Source of the DNA: DATAQC01 sp038232455
GTDB taxonomy: Bacteria > Actinomycetota > Acidimicrobiia > Acidimicrobiales > AC-14
Assembly: GCA_038232455.1 (NCBI GenBank)
Contig: JBBSHU010000001.1
Coordinates: 13,823-77,822 of the forward strand
DNA: 64,000 nucleotides
Reading direction: 5' to 3'
The translations under genes were made by a program, and so were the position numbers. This document shows, one piece after another, positions 16,624 to 25,739 of this stretch (the stretch's first letter is position 1; each line of letters opens with the position of its first letter). Under the pieces are notes generated by a model. It saw nothing but the letters and a program-made list of their open reading frames with translations. It ran no database searches and was not told the DNA's origin.

Positions 16624-16655
16624 CCTATTTCCACTATGGCGGTAGTGGTAATAGG
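16624..16655. promoter_or_regulatory. 13-bp inverted repeat operator before sufC
   Basis: CCTATTTCCACTA (16624-16636) and TAGTGGTAATAGG (16643-16655) pair at 12 of 13 positions around TGGCGG. The AT-rich arms contrast with the surroundings and end 1 bp before a possible ATG and 9 bp before the likely sufC ATG. The place and symmetry suggest a repressor site controlling the Fe-S operon; if bound, it would block initiation. The regulator is unknown. Confidence 0.6.
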
Positions 16656-16664
16656 ATGGGACGC

Positions 16665-17434
<770 letters not shown>

Positions 17435-17450
<16 letters not shown>

Positions 17451-18670
17451 CCACGGTCAGAAAGAGCTTCCCGATCTTCGATGGCGACGAGACCGGCAGG
17501 CGCCTCGTCTACCTCGACTCGGCCGCAAGCTCCCAGAAACCCCGGCCCGTGCTGTGGGCCATGGACGACTACTACGAGAGACACCACGCCAACGTGCACC
17601 GCGGTGTGTACGCGTTGGCCGAGGAGGCGACGGCCGCGTTCGAGGGGGCACGCGGGGCGGTGGCCCGCTTCATCGGTGCCCCGTCGTCGCGCAGCGTCAT
17701 CTTCACCAAGAACGCCACGGAGGCCATCAACCTGGTGGCCCACTCCTTCGGCCGCAGGCGATTGGGCCCGGGCGACGCCATCCTGCTCACCGAGATGGAG
17801 CATCACGCCAACCTCGTTCCCTGGCTGATGCTGGCCGAGGAGAAGGGCGTGGAGCTCCGGTACCTGCCCATCGACGAGGAGGGGCGCCTCGACCTCACCG
17901 ACCTCGACCGTCTCCTCGACGGCGTGGCTCTGGCGGCGGTGACGGCTGCGTCCAACGTGCTGGGCACGATCAACCCGGTGCGCCGCCTGGCCGACGCCGC
18001 CCACGCCGTGGGAGCGGTCGTCCTAGTCGACGGCGCCCAGTCGGCACCGCACATGCCCACCCGGGTCGACGACCTCGGTTGTGACTTCCTGGTTTTCTCG
18101 GGACACAAGATGTGCGGTCCCACCGGCATCGGGGTGCTGTGGGGCCGGGAGGACCTGCTCGAGTCGATGCCGCCGTTCCTCGGCGGTGGGGAGATGATCC
18201 TCGACGTGCGCCTCGACGGCTGGCTACCCAACGAGCTGCCCTGGAAGTTCGAGGCCGGTACCCCGCCGATCGCCGAGGCCGTCGGTCTCGGGGCGGCCGT
18301 GGCCTGGCTCGACGACCTGGGCATGGGCGCGGTGCGGGCTCACGAGGTTGCCCTCACCTCGTACGCCCTGACTACCCTCGCCGACCGCCTCGGCGACGAG
18401 CTGCGAGTGTTCGGCCCCACCGACCCGGCCCTGCGGGGCGGCGTGGTGTCGTTCACCTACAAGGGCATCCATCCCCACGATCTGTCCCAGGTGCTCGACC
18501 AGTCGGGAGTGTGCGTGCGGGCCGGGCATCATTGTGCCAAGCCCCTCATGCGCCGGCTCGGCGTGGGAGCCACAGCCCGCGCGTCGTTCTACGTCTACAA
18601 CGACGAGACCGACGTCGACATCCTCGGCGACGCCCTCGTCGCAGCATCCGACCTCTTCGCTCCCGCTTAG
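17435..18670 (+). CDS. sufS: Cysteine desulfurase SufS
   Basis: This 411-residue PLP enzyme removes sulfur from cysteine and carries it as a persulfide for Fe-S assembly. The PLP lysine lies in FSGHKMCGPTG near residue 225 and the persulfide cysteine in RAGHHCAKPLM near 367; the RAGHHCA loop and neighbouring beta-hairpin mark the group II (SufS) type. HHANVHRGVYALAE and TEMEHHANLVPW are further family signatures. GTG 17435 lies within the end of sufC, so the genes are translationally coupled. SufU, its usual sulfur acceptor, is the next gene. Confidence 0.95.
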
Positions 18671-18686
18671 GCATAGGAGTCCCACC

Positions 18687-19172
18687 TTGGCCGTCCTCGA
18701 AGACCTCTACCGCGAGATCATCCTCGACCACTACCGGAACCCCCGGAACCGGGGCGAGCTCCCGACCCCGCCCGCCCACCGGGCCGAGGGGTTCAACCCG
18801 CTTTGCGGCGACGAGATCGTCGTGTGGGTCGACTTCGACGGTCATCGGGTGAACGACGTCAAAGTCGGAGGGCAGGGCTGTTCCATCAGCCAGTCGTCGG
18901 CGTCGATGATGTCGGCCGCCATCAAGGGCCGCACGGTCGACGAGAGCCGTGCCGTGATGCGGGCGGTCAAGGCCATGATGTCGATCCACGAGAGCCGCCT
19001 CGACGGCGACGGTAAGGAGATCACCGAGGCTGTGGCCCCCGACCCCGATGTCGACCTCGGCGACCTCGCCGCCCTGCGCGGCGTGGTGAAGTTCCCCGTG
19101 CGCATCAAGTGCGCCACTCTGTCGTGGAACACCCTGGCCCAGGTCCTCGACGAGGCCCAGCCCGGCACGTAG
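18687..19172 (+). CDS. sufU: SufU sulfur acceptor / scaffold-like protein
   Basis: The 161-residue protein has the SufU metal-binding and transfer residues C40 and D42 (NPLCGDEI), C65 (GQGCSISQSS) and C142 (IKCATLSW). The extra stretch between the second and third cysteines separates SufU from IscU. SufU takes sulfur from SufS in a Zn-dependent exchange and passes it to SufBCD. The start is TTG 18687, supported by AGGAG 7 bp upstream and by the family beginning LEDLYREIILDHYRNP. It closes the sufC-sufS-sufU operon. Confidence 0.95.
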   Translation: MAVLEDLYREIILDHYRNPRNRGELPTPPAHRAEGFNPLCGDEIVVWVDFDGHRVNDVKVGGQGCSISQSSASMMSAAIKGRTVDESRAVMRAVKAMMSIHESRLDGDGKEITEAVAPDPDVDLGDLAALRGVVKFPVRIKCATLSWNTLAQVLDEAQPGT

Positions 19173-19203
19173 CCCACCAACGGCAGACGCCGGGCCTCGG
19201 TAG

Positions 19204-19380
19204 TTAGGAGGACTTCACTGCACCCTTGACCTGCTCAGCCAGCTCGGGGGTGATCTCGGTCACGCCGTGCTCGTCACGTGCGTGGTCGGCCACCTGAGCC
19301 ATCAACTCGTCCTCGGAGCCGGCTTCGAGCTTGGAATCGCATCCGGCCACGACGTCGCCACAGGCGAGGGAAAAGCTCAT
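19204..19380 (-). CDS. DUF1059 small protein
   Basis: The 58-residue protein matches the DUF1059 pattern: MSFSLACGDVVAGCDSKLEA at the start, a central ELMAQVADHARDEHG and a helical end with ITPELAEQVKGAV. Two cysteines (C7, C14) and a His-x-x-x-x-His-like arrangement may bind metal or be redox active; the function of the family is unknown. GAGAGGA lies 8 bp upstream of the ATG. It converges with sufU across 31 bp. Confidence 0.85.
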   Translation of the reverse strand: MSFSLACGDVVAGCDSKLEAGSEDELMAQVADHARDEHGVTEITPELAEQVKGAVKSS

Positions 19381-19469
19381 AACAAAAGTCCTCTCATAGT
19401 CGTCCACGCACTGTAGATCGCGTCTTACGACAATCAAGCGCGGGGAGGCCTGGCCCTCGAACGGTTGCG

Positions 19470-19880
19470 TCAGGGGGGCGCTGCCGTGGAGGTGACCATC
19501 CACAGGTGACCATCGGGGTCGGCGAACGACCCCGCATAACCCCACGGCTGGCGGCCGGGTTCGGTGATCACGGCTGCCCCGGCGCGCCCGGCGCGGGCAA
19601 TCGTCTCGTCCACCTCGACGTCGCTGTCGAACGTGAGGTTCACGAAGCACTCGCTGGTCCCCTTCGACGCCGTCTTGTTGGTGCCGATGGTCCATCCGAA
19701 TCCGCCTGCAGGGATCAGCATGATCCGGACACCTTCGTTCAGGTCGAACTGAAGTGGCTCCGGGACGCCGTCCTCGGCGATCTCGCCGAACGGCTCGAGT
19801 CCGAGCCCGTCACGATAGAAGGCGAAGGAGGTCCGCCGATCAGCGATCGGCAGACTGATGACGACGGGTGTGCGCGGCAT
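19470..19880 (-). CDS. VOC (glyoxalase/bleomycin-resistance-like) protein
   Basis: This 136-residue protein has the paired beta-alpha-beta-beta-beta units of the VOC fold: TPVVISLPIADRRTSFAFYR at the start and GYAGSFADPDGHLWMVT near the end, the latter carrying the usual metal-side His/Glu region. Its substrate is not predictable. ATG 19880 is chosen since the upstream open frame (to 20012) is arginine-rich and not family-like. The promoter side contains two TGTCGAC sequences 11 bp apart (19901-19918). Confidence 0.82.
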   Translation of the reverse strand: MPRTPVVISLPIADRRTSFAFYRDGLGLEPFGEIAEDGVPEPLQFDLNEGVRIMLIPAGGFGWTIGTNKTASKGTSECFVNLTFDSDVEVDETIARAGRAGAAVITEPGRQPWGYAGSFADPDGHLWMVTSTAAPP

Positions 19881-20047
19881 TGGGCGGGTTCTCCTCGGTG
19901 TGTCGACAGTCTGTCGACGGTGGTGCGAGCCGAAACTCATCGGTTCGCCAAGACGAGTCTCCGGCGCCCGCGCAGCCGTGCAGGCTCGTTGCTTGTCCTC
20001 CTGTGTCAACAAGATACGTCGGCCCTGCTCCCTGAGGAGGGCGGCCT

Positions 20048-20300
20048 TCAGGAGTCGCCGTCGCGGTGGCCGAGGTCCACGACCTGGGTGCCCAGGCCCA
20101 GGACCCGATCGTCGTGGGTCGCGATCACGATTACCCGCTCGGACGAGATGAGGCCGGTCAAGATGGCCGACACGCCGTCCACCTGGGTGTGGTCGAGATG
20201 GGCGGTGGGCTCGTCGGCCAGCAAGAGCGGCGGGTCGTGCACCAGGGCCCGGGCGATGGCCACCCGTTGCTGCCGGCCCGCGCCTTGACCGTCCGGGGTG
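20048..20300 (-). pseudogene. 3' remnant of an ABC exporter ATPase (DevA/LolD type)
   Basis: Only the C-terminal third of an ABC ATPase remains: PDGQGAGRQQRVAIARAL, then LLLADEPTAHLDHTQV (Walker B and D-loop), the switch histidine in IATHDDRVLG and a short end. The signature has decayed from the usual LSGGQ and no Walker A or Q-loop half exists upstream; instead sequence runs into the end of the LigD-like gene at 20370. A 71-codon frame from GTG 20263 could still be translated but cannot bind ATP normally. No permease gene is adjacent. Confidence 0.75.
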
Positions 20301-20369
20301 GCGTTGCCGGAATGGCAGAAGGTCCAGCGGGGTGGATCGGGCCGGGCTCGGTCGTTCGGGCTTTCGGCG

Positions 20370-22001
20370 TCAGAACTCGGGGAGCCGCTGGTGGCGGCCG
20401 ATCAGCGGGGCGAGGGGATCGCCGGCGGCGGCGAGCCGGTCGAGCACGGTACGGATCGTCCAGCGGTCGGGCCGGAGGTCGGGGTCGTCGAGCTCGTCCC
20501 ACCGGACGGGCACCGATACAGGCGCCCCGGCGGCGGGCCGGGGGCTGAACGGCGCCACCAGCGTCTTGTTGATGGCGTTCTGGGTGAAGTCCAAGCGAGC
20601 CAGGCCCTGGCGGCGGTCCTTGTGCCATTCCCAGCTCACCAGGTCGGGGACGGTGCGGCCCACGGCCCGAGACACCCTCTCCACCCAGGTGCGGGTGTCG
20701 GTGAAGGTGTAGTCGTCGGCGATCGGGACCCAGATCTGTACGCCCCGCTTGCCCGTGACCTTCGGCATCCCGACGACGCCGAGGTGCTCGAGGGCCGTGC
20801 GGTACAGCCGGCTCAGCACGACGACGTCGTCGAACGTGCTGGTCGTGCCGGGGTCCACGTCGATCAGCGCCCACGTGGGCCGGTGAACGTCGGGAAGACG
20901 TGAGGTCCACGGGTGCAGCTCGAGGGCGCCGAAGTTGGCCATCCAGACCAGGGCGGCAACGCTGTCGACCACGGCGTAACAGGTGGTCTCACCGGCGCCG
21001 GCCTCGGTGTTGTGCCACTGCTGGAGCCATTCGGGTGCGTGACTCGGCACCTCCTTGTGCCAGAAGCCTGGGCGGTCCACTCCGTCGGGAAAGCGGTTCA
21101 GGTTCAGGGGACGGTCGTGGAGGTACGGAAGCATGTAGGGGGCGATCTCGGCGTAGTAACGCACGACCTCGCGCTTGGTGACGGGACGACCGTCTTCACC
21201 CGGAGGGAACAGCACTTTGTCGAGGTTGGTGAGCTTCACCTCCCGTCCCTGCACCGCCCACTTGCCGCTCGGCCCCAGGTTGTCGAGGGCGGCCAGCTCG
21301 GCGTCGGAGGGGCCGTCCCATGCCGGGCGGTCTGGGTGGCCGAGAGCCACCGACGCCTCGGCGGCCGGCAGGTCGCTCCTCCACATGGCCTCGGGGGCGG
21401 CCGCGACCTCGTCGTTTGTCAGCCCGCTCCTGACCGAACGGGCGTGGTCCTCGGGATCCCAGCCGGGGACGGCGAACTCGTCGTTCTTGTGGAGCAGCAG
21501 CCACTGCTCCTTGCCGCCACGGTCGTCGTCGCGCCGGACGAGCACGAAGCGCCCGGCGAGCTTGGCTCCCTTCAGGTCGAAATGCAGATCGCCCCGCTCG
21601 ACGGCGACAACAGGGTCGTCGTGTTTCGACAGCTCCCAGGTCCCCCAGTCCCACACGATGACGTCGCCGCCGCCGTACTCGCCTTTGGGGATGATGCCCT
21701 CGAAATCGAAGTACTCGATGGGATGGTCCTCGACGTGGACGGCCAGCTGCCGGGCCTTCGGGTCGAGGGTCGGACCGCGAGGCACAGCCCAGCTCGCCAA
21801 CACCCCGGCCATCTCCAGGCGTAGGTCGTAGTGCAGACGGCGGGCACGATGGCGCTGCACGACGAACCGGCTGGAACCGGTCGGCGGCGCTTCCGCTCCG
21901 GCAGGTTCGGCGGTGACGGAGAAGTCGCGCTTGGCCCGGTAGGTCCGCAGCCGCGCCTGCGGGTCGCTCGCAGCCCGACGCTCGGCCTCCACGGGGCGCA
22001 A
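20370..22001 (-). CDS. ligD: LigD-like end-joining polymerase with 3'-phosphoesterase, no ligase domain
   Basis: The 543-residue protein has a phosphoesterase domain first and a polymerase/primase domain second. The phosphoesterase carries H51, H57 and D59 in VVQRHRARRLHYDLRLEM plus DHPIEYFDFEGIIPKGEYG. The polymerase (about 245-543) has LTNLDKVLFP, the catalytic pair in LIDVDPG near 380 and the closing LVSWEWHKDRR. Order PE-POL differs from POL-PE-LIG mycobacterial LigD. It would fill and trim breaks during Ku-dependent end joining. A separate ATP-dependent ligase gene lies at 62109. No ku gene is in the window. Start is TTG 22001; GTG 21992 is an alternative. Confidence 0.9.
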   Translation of the reverse strand: MRPVEAERRAASDPQARLRTYRAKRDFSVTAEPAGAEAPPTGSSRFVVQRHRARRLHYDLRLEMAGVLASWAVPRGPTLDPKARQLAVHVEDHPIEYFDFEGIIPKGEYGGGDVIVWDWGTWELSKHDDPVVAVERGDLHFDLKGAKLAGRFVLVRRDDDRGGKEQWLLLHKNDEFAVPGWDPEDHARSVRSGLTNDEVAAAPEAMWRSDLPAAEASVALGHPDRPAWDGPSDAELAALDNLGPSGKWAVQGREVKLTNLDKVLFPPGEDGRPVTKREVVRYYAEIAPYMLPYLHDRPLNLNRFPDGVDRPGFWHKEVPSHAPEWLQQWHNTEAGAGETTCYAVVDSVAALVWMANFGALELHPWTSRLPDVHRPTWALIDVDPGTTSTFDDVVVLSRLYRTALEHLGVVGMPKVTGKRGVQIWVPIADDYTFTDTRTWVERVSRAVGRTVPDLVSWEWHKDRRQGLARLDFTQNAINKTLVAPFSPRPAAGAPVSVPVRWDELDDPDLRPDRWTIRTVLDRLAAAGDPLAPLIGRHQRLPEF

Positions 22002-22078
22002 TTACCCAGGTCGTCACCGTTTGAAGCCGCACAGCCCTGCCGACCGCCGTCGGCGGCGCCGTCACCTACGCTCGGCGG

Positions 22079-22957
22079 GTGGACGGAAACGGGATTCGTC
22101 AGCTCCTCGCCACGGGCCGTCCAGTGCTCATGCCCGGCGTCTGGGACGCCCTGTCGGCGCGCCTGGCCGCGGGCGCCGGCCACGAGGTCGTCTTCCTTTC
22201 GGGCTACGCCACAGCCGCCACTCTCCTGGGCCTGCCCGATTTCGGCTATCTGACCCAGGCGGAGATCTCCGAAGTGGCCCGCCGGGTGTGCGGGCGTGTT
22301 CCCGAGACGGCGGTCGTGGTCGACGGCGACACCGGCCACGGCAACGCCCTCAACACCATCCGTACCGTGGAGCTGTTCGAAGCGGCCGGTGCCGCAGGGA
22401 TCTTCCTCGAAGACCAGGTGTGGCCCAAGAAGTGCGGGCACATGGCCGGCAAGGTCGTGGTGCCGCGGGAGGAGTGGCTGGTCAAGCTGACCGCGGCCGT
22501 AGAGCAACGCCGCAACCTCTTCGTGGTGGCGCGCACCGACGCCCGCGCCGCGGTCGGACTGGACGAGGCCATCGAGCGGGCCCGGGCCGCCGCCGACCTG
22601 GGAGTCGACGCCGTGTTCGTCGAGGCGCCGGAGTCGGTTAGCGAGCTGGAGGAGGTGGCGGCAGCCACGCCCGGGATGGTGCGGGTGGCCAACATGATCG
22701 AGGCCGGGCGCACCCCGCTGCTCACCCCCGCCGAGTTGTCCGACCTGGGCTACAGCCTCATCGTCTCGCCGTTGACCGGCCTGTTCGCCGCGGCCCGGGC
22801 CCTGACCCAGGCCTACGGGATCCTCGCCGAGGAAGGCACGCTGCGCGGCCACCTCGACCTGGTCACCAGCTTCGACGAGTTCAACAAGGTGGTCGACCTC
22901 GACACCCACTACGACTTGGAGGCCCGCTACCGCACGGGCGGTTCGACAGGCGGGTGA
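22079..22957 (+). CDS. Isocitrate lyase / PEP mutase family enzyme
   Basis: The 292-residue TIM-barrel enzyme shows the superfamily motif KKCGH at about 117-121, the metal-binding VVDGDTGHGN near 80, and VARTDARAAVGLDEAIERA. Members split or form carbon-carbon or carbon-phosphorus bonds (2-methylisocitrate lyase, oxaloacetate decarboxylase, phosphonopyruvate enzymes). The substrate-defining loop does not allow me to choose; I lean to an oxaloacetate decarboxylase/methylisocitrate-lyase-like activity. The GTG start gives standard length. Its TGA overlaps the GTG of the following transporter (GTGA), implying coupled translation. Confidence 0.87.
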   Translation: MDGNGIRQLLATGRPVLMPGVWDALSARLAAGAGHEVVFLSGYATAATLLGLPDFGYLTQAEISEVARRVCGRVPETAVVVDGDTGHGNALNTIRTVELFEAAGAAGIFLEDQVWPKKCGHMAGKVVVPREEWLVKLTAAVEQRRNLFVVARTDARAAVGLDEAIERARAAADLGVDAVFVEAPESVSELEEVAAATPGMVRVANMIEAGRTPLLTPAELSDLGYSLIVSPLTGLFAAARALTQAYGILAEEGTLRGHLDLVTSFDEFNKVVDLDTHYDLEARYRTGGSTGG

Positions 22958-24264
22958 CGGAGGGACGCCGCCGGGGGCTCCACACGATGTCGTCGCTGCG
23001 TCCGCTCCATCGGCGCGACTTCGCACTGCTGTGGAGCGCCGCTCTGGTGTCCAACATCGGCTCCTGGATGCAGACCGTTGCGGTGGGCGTGCTGGTCACG
23101 GCCAAGACCCACCAGGCGGGCTGGACGGGGCTGGCCGCGGCCGCAGCGTTCCTGCCCATCGGCCTGCTCTCACCGGTAGGGGGCGCCATGGCCGACCGCG
23201 TCGATCGTCGGCGGTGGCTGCTGGCCACCACCGTCGGCGAGACCGGCTTCGCCACCGTGCTGGCCCTGCTCGCCGTCACCGATCACGCCACACCTCTGGC
23301 CGTCATCTTCGTGGTCCTGGGTGGGGGCACGGCCGCGGCACTCGGGTTTCCCGCCTACCAGGCCATCCTCCCCGACCTCGTCCCCCGTGAGGACCTGCTC
23401 GCCGCCATCTCGTTGTCGTCGACCCAGTACAACCTGGGCAGGGTGGTGGGTCCGGCCCTGGCCGGCGTGGTCCTGGCCATCGGTTCGTACACCTTGGCTT
23501 TCGCCCTCAATGCCGCGTCGTTCGGCGCCGTCATGGTCGCCCTCGCCTTCGTCAGGATCCCGCCGCCGGTCCCCGACACCGAGGGTGGCACCCTCCGGAG
23601 CCGCATCGCCACGGGCATCCGAGCGGCCGCGGCCGAACCCGGCTGCCGACTGGCCGTCATCGCCATCGGGATCACCGCGTTCCTGATCTCACCGTTCATC
23701 GCCCTCATCCCCGCCGTGGCCCTGAAGCTGTTCGACCACGAGGACACCGGCACGGCAATCCTGGTGACGGCCCAGGGCATCGGCGCGGTCGTGGGTGCTC
23801 TGGCCCTGGCTCCGATGGCCCGCCGCGTCGGCCGCCGCCGAGCCCTCCAGGCCAGCCTCGTGGCGGTCGCCGTCGCCGTGGTGGTCTACGCCGGTGCCCC
23901 GTCGCTGCCTTTGGCCGCTGTCGCCCTGGTGATCGTCGGCGCTACCTACATCAGTGTGTTGTCGGGGTTGGGCACGGTGGTCCAACTGCGGGCTCCCAGG
24001 GCCTACCGGGCGCGGATCCTGAGCCTCTACATGGTGGCCCTCGGGACCATCTATCCCCTGGGGGCGATCTTCCAGGGAGTGCTCGACGATCGCTTCGGCA
24101 TCCGCGTCGTGACGGCGGGGTGCGCCATGGTCTTCATCAGCCTGGTGCTGGCCGTGCGGTTCCTGCGACCTCAGCTCACGTCGGGGTTCGACGACCCAGT
24201 CGAGGGCCCCGGCAACGACGAAGGCGACGTAGTTCCCCCGGCTCCCGCGGGCACGGCCATATGA
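22954..24264 (+). CDS. MFS transporter, EntS/MFS_3-like
   Basis: The 436-residue membrane protein shows about 12 hydrophobic segments. It begins LRPLHRRDFALLWSAALVSN, followed by the MFS loop ADRVDRRRWLL between helices 2 and 3, and ILPDLVPREDLLAAISLSS, which are typical for the MFS_3 transmembrane effector/EntS-like group. Such proteins export siderophores, drugs or unknown small molecules. Start GTG 22954 overlaps the previous stop; ATG 22987 is a plausible alternative that removes 11 charged residues. The coupling to a small-molecule enzyme suggests a shared substrate or product, which is inference. Confidence 0.87.
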   Translation: MTEGRRRGLHTMSSLRPLHRRDFALLWSAALVSNIGSWMQTVAVGVLVTAKTHQAGWTGLAAAAAFLPIGLLSPVGGAMADRVDRRRWLLATTVGETGFATVLALLAVTDHATPLAVIFVVLGGGTAAALGFPAYQAILPDLVPREDLLAAISLSSTQYNLGRVVGPALAGVVLAIGSYTLAFALNAASFGAVMVALAFVRIPPPVPDTEGGTLRSRIATGIRAAAAEPGCRLAVIAIGITAFLISPFIALIPAVALKLFDHEDTGTAILVTAQGIGAVVGALALAPMARRVGRRRALQASLVAVAVAVVVYAGAPSLPLAAVALVIVGATYISVLSGLGTVVQLRAPRAYRARILSLYMVALGTIYPLGAIFQGVLDDRFGIRVVTAGCAMVFISLVLAVRFLRPQLTSGFDDPVEGPGNDEGDVVPPAPAGTAI

Positions 24265-24323
24265 GAAACGCCGGCCTCTGAGCACATGCTGACCCGACCG
24301 GGTCAGTGGGCGTTGCGACTGCC

Positions 24324-24779
24324 TCAGCCAGGGCGGAACACCGGGAGCCCGTCGGCATCGTCGGAGATGGCCGGAGCGCCGCACGCCGCCGCCACTGCGT
24401 TCCACCGGGCGCGGTCCCAGCCGCCGACGGCGTCGGCCACGGTGCCATCGGCCTCCACCAGGAACATCGTCGGCACGGTCGAGATGCCGTAGGCGTCGGA
24501 GACCACGTACGGGAAAGCCTCGGACACGGTCTGGACCCGCTGGCCCTCCTCCTTGGCGTAGCGCTGAAGGGCGGCGGGAGGGTCCTCGCCGACGGCCACC
24601 ACCCGGGCACCGCCTTCGGCCAGAGCGGTCAACTTGGGGGCAACCATCTTGCAGACCGGACAGGTCACCTTGAAGAAGGCCACGACCGTCCGACCGGCCT
24701 GCCACGGATCGGTGACCGCGTCCCCGGTGGTGGCATCGGGAAGGGTGAACGAGGGAGCGGCGGCACCGGCGGTGATCAT
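24324..24779 (-). CDS. TlpA/AhpC-like thioredoxin-fold protein
   Basis: This 151-residue protein has a thioredoxin fold with the redox pair C40-x-x-C43 in KVTCPVCKM and the cis-proline region STVPTMFLVEADG. No signal peptide is present, so it is likely cytoplasmic. It may act as a peroxiredoxin-like or disulfide reductase. ATG 24779 opens straight into APSFTLPDATTG, the normal redoxin N-terminus; the frame remains open upstream but reads as low-complexity. It faces the MFS gene convergently. Confidence 0.87.
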   Translation of the reverse strand: MITAGAAAPSFTLPDATTGDAVTDPWQAGRTVVAFFKVTCPVCKMVAPKLTALAEGGARVVAVGEDPPAALQRYAKEEGQRVQTVSEAFPYVVSDAYGISTVPTMFLVEADGTVADAVGGWDRARWNAVAAACGAPAISDDADGLPVFRPG

Positions 24780-24878
24780 GAGCCCGCCAGCTGCCCGGGC
24801 ACGACGAGGGTCCGTGTGGTCATTGATGGATGGTAGGCGGCGCAGACGCAGTTCGGGGCCGGGCGTTACCTTTGTCGA

Positions 24879-25733
24879 GTGGTTGACAGCGACGCACGGA
24901 CAACGCCGGGGATGAGCCATACCGACGACCAGCTCGACGAGTTCTCCCGGTGGGAGCGCCAGGCCTGGGAGACGCGCGCCGCTCCGTATGCCACCAGCAT
25001 GGGCCGCCTCACCAGCGGGGCGGCGGCGGCGCTTCTCGATGCCGCAGACGTCGGAGCCGGCACCGAGGTGCTCGACGTGGCCACCGGGCCCGGTGTCGTC
25101 GCCACGATCGCCGCAGCGCGCGGGGCGACGGTGTTGGCCGTTGACCAGTCCGAGGCCATGGTGGGCCTGGCCCGCGCTGCCGGCGTCGATGCCCGGCAGG
25201 CCAGTGTCGAAGACCTGCCCTTCGACGACCGTGCCTTCGACGCAGTTGTGGCCGGCTTCCTTCTCAACCATTTGGCGCGCCCGGCGGCGGGTGTCGGCGA
25301 GCTGGCGCGTGTGTGCCGGGGCCGGGTCGCCCTCAGCGTCTGGGAGGTCCCTGCCAACAATCCCGTGCTCGGCCTGTTCGGCACGGTGGCGTCGTCGATG
25401 GCCCTGCCCGATGTCGTGCCCCCGGGGCCGGCGAGTGACCTGCACGCCGACGAAGCCCGGTTCGCCGCCGTGCTCACCGATGCCGGCCTCGGCGACGTCG
25501 ACATCCGAAGAGTGGAGTGGACGCTGACCGTGGAACCAGGCGAGTGGTTCGATGTCATCGCCGCCAGTACGCCCCGCACCGGGGCAATCCTCGCCGCCGC
25601 CCCCGCCGAACAGAGAGCCTCGCTGCGCCAGCGCTACGTCGAGGTCGCTACCGCCTCCTACGGGGGGGCGGATGGCCTGGTGACCCTGCCGGCCGGCGCC
25701 GTCGTGGGCAGCGGCTGCCCGCCGCCGGGCTGA
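24879..25733 (+). CDS. Class I SAM-dependent methyltransferase
   Basis: The 284-residue protein has the ubiquinone/menaquinone-biosynthesis-like layout: motif I EVLDVATGPGVVA near residues 63-75, an acidic motif II in VLAVDQSEAM and motif III-like FDDRAFDAVVAGFLL. The acceptor is unknown. Start GTG 24879 or ATG 24912 (MSHTDDQLDEF) are both possible; neither has a strong ribosome-binding site. The gene converges with the flavin oxidoreductase with only 6 bp between stops. Confidence 0.82.
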   Translation: MVDSDARTTPGMSHTDDQLDEFSRWERQAWETRAAPYATSMGRLTSGAAAALLDAADVGAGTEVLDVATGPGVVATIAAARGATVLAVDQSEAMVGLARAAGVDARQASVEDLPFDDRAFDAVVAGFLLNHLARPAAGVGELARVCRGRVALSVWEVPANNPVLGLFGTVASSMALPDVVPPGPASDLHADEARFAAVLTDAGLGDVDIRRVEWTLTVEPGEWFDVIAASTPRTGAILAAAPAEQRASLRQRYVEVATASYGGADGLVTLPAGAVVGSGCPPPG

Positions 25734-25739
25734 CCGGGA

